Shown one piece after another: positions 1 to 6,600 of a DNA stretch of 9,308 nucleotides (positions are counted from its first letter, which is position 1; every line of letters starts with the position of its first letter). Location: positions 1 to 9,308 of the forward strand of contig JAIOTR010000062.1 of NCBI GenBank assembly GCA_021106665.1, given 5' to 3'. The DNA comes from Bacteroidales bacterium (GTDB lineage Bacteria > Bacteroidota > Bacteroidia > Bacteroidales > JAADJA01). A model generated the notes under the pieces. The model did not search any database, was not told where the DNA came from, and saw only the letters and a program-made list of their open reading frames with translations. The position numbers were made by a program, and so were the translations under genes.

Positions 1-702
1 ATCTATTTCCAGGTATGTTTCATCTGGTTCGACGGTATTGAAAGCTAATTCATTGGCGCTAATCTCAGAAACAATGTTAATTGCTTCAACCTGATCAATT
101 GCCAGATCTATCTCCAGATAAGTTTCGTCAGGTTCGATAGTATTGAAGGTCAGCTCGCCAGTATTTATCTGAGAAACTATATCGAAAGCTTCAATTATAT
201 CAATATCATAATTTATTTCCAGGTCGGATTCCTGATCAAAAGTAATGTCATTAAATGCTAGTTGATTTACATCAATTTGATCCACTAATTGTATAGCTTC
301 AACCTGATCAATTGCTAGATTTATTTCCAACTCAGTCTCATCAGGTTCGGTTGTATTGAATGCTAATTCACCAATGTTAACAGGTGATGCTATTTCAAGA
401 GCTTTAATTTTATCGACATTAAAATCAACTTCAACATCATTGGTTTCTTCAATTAATTCATCGTTATATGTTAACTGATACAAATCAAATTGTTTAACCA
501 CTTTTAAAGGATCAATCCGGTCAATAAAAAAGCTTAACTGCAATTCTGTCTCATCCGGCTCGATATTCCCAAACGCCAATAACTGATAATGTATGGGCGC
601 TATTACAGGAAAAGGTTCCAGGATATAGTCAATTTTAAAACTGATTTCAAGCAATTCATCAAACTGTTCAGAATTAGTTAGTAGGATTTTTTCGTAATTA
701 AT
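1..702 (-). repeat. In-frame tandem protein repeat, seven units of 35-36 residues, partly arranged as 71-residue dyads
   Basis: Within the partial exported protein, a shared position (the residue after the LEI or equivalent core) recurs at residues 677, 713, 749, 784, 820, 855 and 890, that is every 35 or 36 codons. The best conserved units read roughly ELAFNT-x-EPDET-x-LEI followed by LAIDQVEAI. Units at 713, 784, 855 and 890 carry the EPDET core (type A). Units at 749 and 820 are a different type (B), with FND or YND and a DxEV or DLEI core. Type A copies are 71 residues apart, as are the B copies, until 855 to 890, where two A units are adjacent. The earliest unit (677) is the most degenerate. 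At DNA level a 20-base stretch at 83-102 recurs exactly at 296-315, an offset of 213 bp. The units are rich in Asp and Glu and predict as short strands. The array continues beyond the left edge. Confidence 0.9.
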
Positions 703-2670
703 ATTTTCAACAAGTTTTAGCGGCTTTGTTTTAGGAACAATGGGTTCCATATTTGCAATTTCACCTCCGGAAGAATGCGTTCTATTATCCACAACTACTA
801 TGGGGACATTTTCTTCAATAGCCGGTTTGGTGGTTTTTACTTCCGCTAACAAGGTATTGTTGTTAAATCCATCGAGTAATTTTGCTACAAATGCAAACTC
901 GCTTTCAGGAATTTCATAGCTGGCTTTATCATTTGTGATGGCCATTACTTGCTCAGTAAAATCAGTTATGGTATCTGCCACGCTAACAAGATTTTTAAAA
1001 CTGGTATACAAAATCAGTGTTTCCTCATAGGTTCCTGAAACGGAGGTAGTCTGGATTTTTCCTGCATTGTCCTTCAAATTGACAAGCTCTTTGTTTTTGG
1101 TTTTTAATTGTCTACCCAGATTCCATGCAATCATATTGGCCTGATTCGACCTTTGATATAATTGGCATATTTCTTCCTTAAACTTAACTGCTTTATCAAG
1201 TATTTTTTTGAATTCTTCCTCATTATCAATTACTGCAAGACCGGCTACACATTCGTCGTAACGTTGTTCCATCCTCTTCGCCTCGTCACCTTTACGCTTT
1301 GAGATGGCATTTGCCCTATCCCTTTTATTGGTCAGATCACGAATAAGTGTTTTAGTTTTGGCAATTACCAGGTAAGAACTATCGGCCAGTTTGTGCGATT
1401 TTGTCCTGTCCGACATCATGTTAGCAGCTTTCTCAGAGGGATTCGAGGTTTGTTGTACAGAAGTTTTTTGTTCTTGCTGAATGTTTTCGTTTTTGGCTAT
1501 CAGGTTTTGGGATTCAGATGAAGGTGCAGGTTGTACTTCCTTTTTATCGGGAAAAGCATTTCTTAAATTCTGCTCATGAGCCAAAAAATGTTCATTTTCA
1601 TATGAACTGCCCATTAATTTTACTTTAAAAACATTTATCGAACCGTTCAAATTATCCCTATCAGAAGCAAAATATGCACATTTGTTCTCCTTATCTACAA
1701 CAAATAAAATATCATCAAATGGAGAATTGATACCTGCTCCCATATTTTCAGGCTGGCTAAAAGTATTGGAGGCAGTATCTAACTTCGATTTAAAAATATC
1801 GTAACCACCGAGTGAGTTATGACCTTTGGAACAAAAATAAAGCGTAGTTCCGTTATCAGTTAAAACCGGATAATCTTCATCAAACGGAGTGTTGATTGTT
1901 TCAGAAACTTTTTCAGGTTTTCCCCAGTCACCTTTGTCATTCATCTCAACTTTAAAAATATCCTTACTATCTGCATCATTGTCATATCCCGAATAGTAAA
2001 GGACAGTTCTGGGCTCTGAAATAAAAACAAAACTTTGCTCTCCTGATTTTTTTTCTTTGCTGGTTTTAAACATATCAGGTTTTATTACCAATGCTCCATT
2101 CAGGTCTTCTGCATTGTAAGCCCTGTGAAAGTTATCTTTTTGAAATTCAGATTTAGAGATTACCTCTGATATCAAGTGTTTATGTTCAAGCGTCAAACCA
2201 TTTACACAGGCGTTGACCTTTTCAAGTATCTTAGCACGTTCAGGTGCATTGGGTGCAAGCTTGGCAAGGTAAAGATTATAATATTTCATGGCATTTGCAA
2301 ATTCCTGATTTTGATGAAATGCCAGTCCCAAATTGTAAAACAATTCCCGGTTGTTAGTCATTGAAAGTGCTGCATAGCTCAAATACCTGATGGGTTTCTT
2401 TTTATCTTTCCTGTCACCGAAAAGTGTACATACTCCAAACCTGTAATTGTATAAAGGTTCATCAGGATGTACACTCACCAGTTGTGCGTAGAGCGGAATA
2501 GCCCCTTGATAATCTTTAGCGTCGAAAAGTTTTTCTGCCTGCTTAATAACATCATTTTCAGTTAAGTCAGATTTCTGGCTAAAAACAAGTTGAGATGAAA
2601 TAATAATAAAAACCAGCAACAGAGCTGGTTTGAAAACCTTCAGAATTTTATTATAAACATTAGATTTCAT
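1..2670 (-). CDS. Exported TPR / PD40 beta-propeller protein with acidic C-terminal tandem repeats (partial, 3' end off window)
   Basis: An open frame of 890 codons begins at ATG 2668-2670 and reaches the left window edge with no stop, so the C-terminus is missing. Residues 1-31 form a signal peptide (Lys-containing start, hydrophobic LLLVFIII core, then SSQLVFSQ); there is no lipobox Cys. Residues about 38-141 are TPR-like helix pairs (KLFDAKDYQGAIPLY; ELFYNLGLAFHQNQEFANAM). Residues about 215-350 hold about three PD40 (TolB/WD40-like) blades, with the repeated signatures LYYSGYDN..DIFKVE, LYFCSKGH..GYDIFKSK and AYFASDRDN..NVFKVK. A Gln/Ser-rich linker (about 360-415) follows, then a charged, mostly helical segment (about 420-580). 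From residue 657 to the edge comes a 35-36 residue tandem repeat. In Bacteroidota, TPR plus PD40 proteins often act at the cell envelope, some with an OmpA-like C-terminal domain (PorE of the type IX secretion system is one). No OmpA domain is visible here and I do not assign a function. No Shine-Dalgarno precedes the start. Confidence 0.88.
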   Translation of the reverse strand, partial: MKSNVYNKILKVFKPALLLVFIIISSQLVFSQKSDLTENDVIKQAEKLFDAKDYQGAIPLYAQLVSVHPDEPLYNYRFGVCTLFGDRKDKKKPIRYLSYAALSMTNNRELFYNLGLAFHQNQEFANAMKYYNLYLAKLAPNAPERAKILEKVNACVNGLTLEHKHLISEVISKSEFQKDNFHRAYNAEDLNGALVIKPDMFKTSKEKKSGEQSFVFISEPRTVLYYSGYDNDADSKDIFKVEMNDKGDWGKPEKVSETINTPFDEDYPVLTDNGTTLYFCSKGHNSLGGYDIFKSKLDTASNTFSQPENMGAGINSPFDDILFVVDKENKCAYFASDRDNLNGSINVFKVKLMGSSYENEHFLAHEQNLRNAFPDKKEVQPAPSSESQNLIAKNENIQQEQKTSVQQTSNPSEKAANMMSDRTKSHKLADSSYLVIAKTKTLIRDLTNKRDRANAISKRKGDEAKRMEQRYDECVAGLAVIDNEEEFKKILDKAVKFKEEICQLYQRSNQANMIAWNLGRQLKTKNKELVNLKDNAGKIQTTSVSGTYEETLILYTSFKNLVSVADTITDFTEQVMAITNDKASYEIPESEFAFVAKLLDGFNNNTLLAEVKTTKPAIEENVPIVVVDNRTHSSGGEIANMEPIVPKTKPLKLVENINYEKILLTNSEQFDELLEISFKIDYILEPFPVIAPIHYQLLAFGNIEPDETELQLSFFIDRIDPLKVVKQFDLYQLTYNDELIEETNDVEVDFNVDKIKALEIASPVNIGELAFNTTEPDETELEINLAIDQVEAIQLVDQIDVNQLAFNDITFDQESDLEINYDIDIIEAFDIVSQINTGELTFNTIEPDETYLEIDLAIDQVEAINIVSEISANELAFNTVEPDETYLEID

Positions 2671-3010
2671 AAGCGCTTAAAATCTATAGAATGTTATGAG
2701 TTTAATTTGAGCAATTCGTTCAATTCAATGTTTATACCAAAGATTGTATCTTATTGTCCTAGTGTAGTATACAAAGGTTTTGTTAAATGACTCTGTAGTG
2801 AATCAAAAACTATTTCAGAATCCGGCTAATGCTATCTCGCTGATATTCTGATCATAACGATCAAAGGATATGTTATGAAGACGGAGAGTAAATATCCGGT
2901 TTCGTAGAATTGATGGGAATTTGGGCAGGAAGTATTGACTTAATTATTAAAAATAAATTTAAATCAAATCCATGAAGCAAAAGAAAACGAAATCCAAATA
3001 ATTGAAACGC
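2671..3010. other. Intergenic region between plsY and the TPR/PD40 gene
   Basis: About 340 bases lie between the plsY stop and the ATG of the next gene on the same strand. All short frames here are under about 12 codons, so I see no gene. The plsY-proximal part (about 2940-3010) is very AT-rich but has no clear GC-rich hairpin followed by a T-run, so no intrinsic terminator is supported. The region must hold the leader, and probably the promoter, of the downstream gene. I looked for the Bacteroidota sigma motif (TAnnTTTG with an upstream TTTG) and found only near misses, such as AATCTTTG on the minus strand at about 2740-2747, without a properly spaced partner. A palindromic AAGCGCTT sits directly before the ATG, and no Shine-Dalgarno is present. 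Confidence 0.6.
2843..2871. repeat. Short imperfect inverted repeat in the intergenic region
   Basis: The core is a perfect TGATC / GATCA pair (2849-2853 and 2859-2863) separated by 5 bases. The arms extend imperfectly outward to ATAT at both ends (2843-2846 and 2868-2871), with unpaired bases in the longer arm. It lies about 175 bases upstream of the TPR/PD40 gene. It could be an operator or a weak RNA hairpin. It lacks a T-tract, so it is not a standard terminator, and a chance match in AT-rich DNA is possible. Confidence 0.3.
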
Positions 3011-3646
3011 TTACCCTTTTCTTTTTATAGAAAACTTTGTTTCTTCTTTACGAAGCAAGCGTTTAATATTTTTTCGGTGAGTAACCGGTACAAAAATAGC
3101 GACTGCAATGGCAAGAATAATGAGTGAAATATACTCATCATTCCCAAGCAAAATAATTTCAATAAAAGGAAAGCAAATACAGGCTGTAATTGAAGATAAG
3201 GAAACATAGCCCGAAATTAACAGCACAATGATAAAAACACCCACAGCAATAAGAGCTGCAAAGGGATATAAGGCGATACCAATACCCAATAAAGTTGCAA
3301 TGCCTTTGCCTCCTTTAAATCCAACATATATTGGGAAAATATGCCCTACTACAGCAGCAATTGCCAAAATAATTTTCAAATCAATTAAATCAGGAAAGGA
3401 CATGGTATCAGTCCAGAAGAAATGGGCAATATACACAGCTAACCAACCCTTAAAGACATCTAATATTAAAACCGGGATCCCGGCTTTGTAACCCAACACC
3501 CTGATCGTATTTGTTGCTCCGGCATTTTTGCTCCCTTTTGTTCGTACATCAACTTTATAAAATATCCGTCCAATCCAAACTGAAGTGGGAATTGATCCAA
3601 TCAAATACGCAAGGATTACAGCTACAATGATTTTTAATGCAATCAT
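3011..3646 (-). CDS. plsY: Glycerol-3-phosphate acyltransferase PlsY (acyl-phosphate dependent)
   Basis: This inner-membrane enzyme transfers an acyl group from acyl-phosphate (made by PlsX) to glycerol 3-phosphate, giving lysophosphatidic acid, the first step of phospholipid synthesis. The 211-residue length fits the family. Visible PlsY signatures, in order, are GSIPTSVWIGR (17-27), GSKNAGATN (38-46), LDVFKG (62-67), GHIFPIYVGFKGGKGIAT (101-118, with the KGGKG loop), SGYVSLSS (145-152) and THRKNI (189-194). Hydrophobic segments at about 3-25, 55-75, 92-110, 121-145, 150-167 and 172-188 fit a polytopic membrane protein with a basic cytoplasmic tail. The ATG at 3644-3646 begins 13 nt after the stop of the giant exported protein, so the two are probably cotranscribed. 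In the last motif, the position after LLR, usually Gly in bacterial PlsY, appears to be Lys (LLRKEET). The rest of the active-site signature is intact, so the enzyme is probably functional. Confidence 0.97.
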   Translation of the reverse strand: MIALKIIVAVILAYLIGSIPTSVWIGRIFYKVDVRTKGSKNAGATNTIRVLGYKAGIPVLILDVFKGWLAVYIAHFFWTDTMSFPDLIDLKIILAIAAVVGHIFPIYVGFKGGKGIATLLGIGIALYPFAALIAVGVFIIVLLISGYVSLSSITACICFPFIEIILLGNDEYISLIILAIAVAIFVPVTHRKNIKRLLRKEETKFSIKRKG

Positions 3647-3659
3647 AATTCAAAATTAA

Positions 3660-6600
3660 TTATTGCCTGATTCGCCTCAAGAAATCTGTTTTCTTTCTTA
3701 AATTTGAAATAATAAAAGTGTATTCATCGCCTTTCTTGCTCTCTTTTTCCGTTCTTTCACCATCTTTCAGCTCCCTGATAACATCATTGTAGATAGTGTT
3801 TGATGAAATTGTTTGCATCAGGTTATTCCTGTAATTAAAAAAGTACCAGTACCTTCCATTTTCAAATTCAAGGTAAATATTTAAAACATCACCAGTTCTT
3901 TTTCTTTCAATCTCTATATAACCATCCACATATTTGTTTATTTGTTGTTTTCCAACACTTCCTATACCTATCGGTCCGTCTGAAACATAAGAGCGGGTTG
4001 CAGAATTCCATTTAAACTTCACATCAGCAATAAACAGGGTATGTTGTAATTCAGATGGGTATTTTCTGAATTTTCCAAATAATTGGATATCTGCTATAAT
4101 TTTTTCAGCATCTTTCTCACCAAGTATATCTGTTAAAGCTTTTGTAAATACAGGACGTGTAAGGTTAATTCCCTGCAAATTCTGCTCATTGATATTTTCT
4201 ATCATAAGTTCAAGCGCTTTGTCTTCGAATGGGAAATCAATGGCTAAAACAAGATCCAAGTTGGTTAAATCCGGAATAATTTCATATTTTACACTGCCAT
4301 AAGCATCCAGGGCAACCCTTCCCAGGTCTGCACCAAGATCCAATTTCCCCTGCCCTGTTAACACACACTTGTCAGTTCCCATAGATAATTTATTTCCTTC
4401 CATTGTTGAACCTTTCAACATGCTTAATCCAGCTATGTCATAAGTTTCGGAGTTCTTATCGAACCTGATAAATCCATTTGAAGAAATTACAGGATGATCA
4501 GACTGTGATCTTTTAGGTATGAGAAAACCTGAATAGAATCGATTATTTTCATTTGAAAACATGAGAGATGATTCAAGCGGTTCTTTTTTAAGTGAAGTTA
4601 GGTTTTCCACTACGTTGATAAAAATACCCTTTGGATTGATATCAGAATTGAATTTCACCCAGCTTTCCCTTCCGGGATTACATGAATGCCGCAATTTAAA
4701 CCCACCATTAAAATTCAGGAATTCGCGATTCGCATAAAGAAGAATATTGCCTGAGAAATCGAAATCATTACTAATAGTAAATCCCGTGGAATCAGAAACA
4801 TAACCATTTCCAACTGATTGAAAAGAAGGATCAACACCAATATCTCTCAAAAAGATTTTTTGACGGAAATCATTCTCATCAACATAATCATAGTTACCAA
4901 TTCCAAGATATCTGTTTTTACCTTTTATATCAATAACTGCATCATATATCTCATGGTATCGTGTAACCGTATTCGCAAGTATTTTGGCATCGGCTATGGT
5001 GTTCATTCTCGCACTTTCCTTTATGACTAATCTTTTATCAACAGGGAAAATAGCAGCATCAGCAACACGTACATATTTGACGTCTTCGGCATATAAGATA
5101 AATTCCTTTAAATTATATGAGGCTACGGTTGATATAAAACTCAAGGAGTCCTGGTCGGGGTGAACTGAAATAAACTTCGATCCTTCAAGCGGAACATCAA
5201 TTAACTCCCTGATTGTGAGATTATCATACTTGGCCATTTCTGCTTCCTTCTTAGTACTTCCAATTGTAATTTCATATGAGTCCATAAACCAGTCAAACTC
5301 ATCAATAGAACATACATACATATTAATAGGAAATTCAACAAATGAGGCTCCACCATTTGAAACAAAATTCCCTTTCCTCTCATAAAGATCAATATGCGAC
5401 TTGTAATTATCTGTTGAGAAGGCCGATTCAATTAAATTGGCTGTATTCAAATTAAAATCAGCAGAGTCAGCAAAAACTTCATGATGTTTGAAGCTATACA
5501 ATTTTGATTTCATTTCTGCATCTTCAAAGCTCATAGTACCGGCCCCCCGAAGTTCTTCCGGCGTCAAGACTAACATACCACTTAAGTTTAACTGATCATT
5601 AAACATCGACAATGGGAATTCGGTTTGTCTGATAATCATTCGCTCTTCATACGGTATCCAGTGCTGTTTCACTTCCAGGCCGAGCACCGAAGGATATTCA
5701 ACTGGAGTTAACTGCTCTCGGATTTCAAAGTTTTTTGCGATAGCGTTACATGAATCAGGGAAAAACAAATAATCGTCCGATTCTGATTTGGAGGTAAGGA
5801 ATTCCAGAGACCCGCCACCCCTTAGTCCATCATTGGTTAAGCTAATATCTGCATGATAGGTTCCTTTGTCACCATATATCGGAAAACCTCCTGGTGGTGT
5901 TTGCGTTTGAAAACCAAGAGAATAATCAAGTTGTACCCTTAATGTATCTTCAATGTCAGGGAAAATTCCTGCAGAAGCAAGGTATCCACTAAATTCAAGC
6001 AATTCGGTTTTAAAGTTATCAAGACTATCAATAGTAAATGGATAAACATAAAAAAAGAATTTATCTTTATCATAAACACCGTTAAAAATTGATGGATTAT
6101 TATAAAATACATAGGCATCCTTGGTACTGGTAAAAACCGGATAATTAGGAAAATGCTTCATACCTGACTTATTGTTTGGGTCATCAATGTACAGATCCCC
6201 TCCCAAATCCGCAATTACATTTCTCACCCGCACCAAATTCCGCATGCCATATTCGTCTTTTTCAAAACTCTGTACCATAAAACTCATAGAGTCTATCACC
6301 GGCATATCCAATTTAAATTGATCATAATTGAATTCACATTTCCTGGCATAGAAATCAAAATTACCCGCATGGACCCTTCCCGAGAAGGCAAAGTCCATTC
6401 CTTTTTTAATCACTAATTGTTCATTCTTTGGATAAATAAAAACATTTTGCGAATCACTTAAAAATACAACAGGGACACCATACAATTTTAATCCGAAACT
6501 ATCCAATTCAAGGGAAGCATTCTGATACCGGTAAGTTTCCGAGTTAAATTGAATTACATCATAATCAATTTTTCCATTTACTGCATTTATATAATCAAAA

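Noticed and set aside
1..702. Regular 105-108 bp direct repeats resembling a CRISPR or satellite array
   Set aside because: The whole stretch is one open reading frame, whole units diverge gradually and there are no constant repeats separated by unique spacers. It is a coding tandem repeat.
2176..2364. Plus-strand open frame of 62 codons
   Set aside because: It lies fully antisense to the well-supported TPR region of the minus-strand gene, and its product shows no family features.
2940..3010. Intrinsic terminator after plsY
   Set aside because: The stretch is AT-rich with T-runs on the transcribed strand, but no stable GC-containing stem precedes them.
3025..3207. Minus-strand open frame of 60 codons overlapping plsY in another frame
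   Set aside because: The hydrophobic composition comes from reading plsY out of frame; the plsY frame carries all family motifs.
3228..3491. Plus-strand open frame of 87 codons
   Set aside because: It is antisense to the conserved PlsY motifs and is a shadow of that coding sequence.
4818..5030. Plus-strand open frame of 70 codons inside the giant gene
   Set aside because: It is antisense to a continuous 1495-codon frame, with no independent support.
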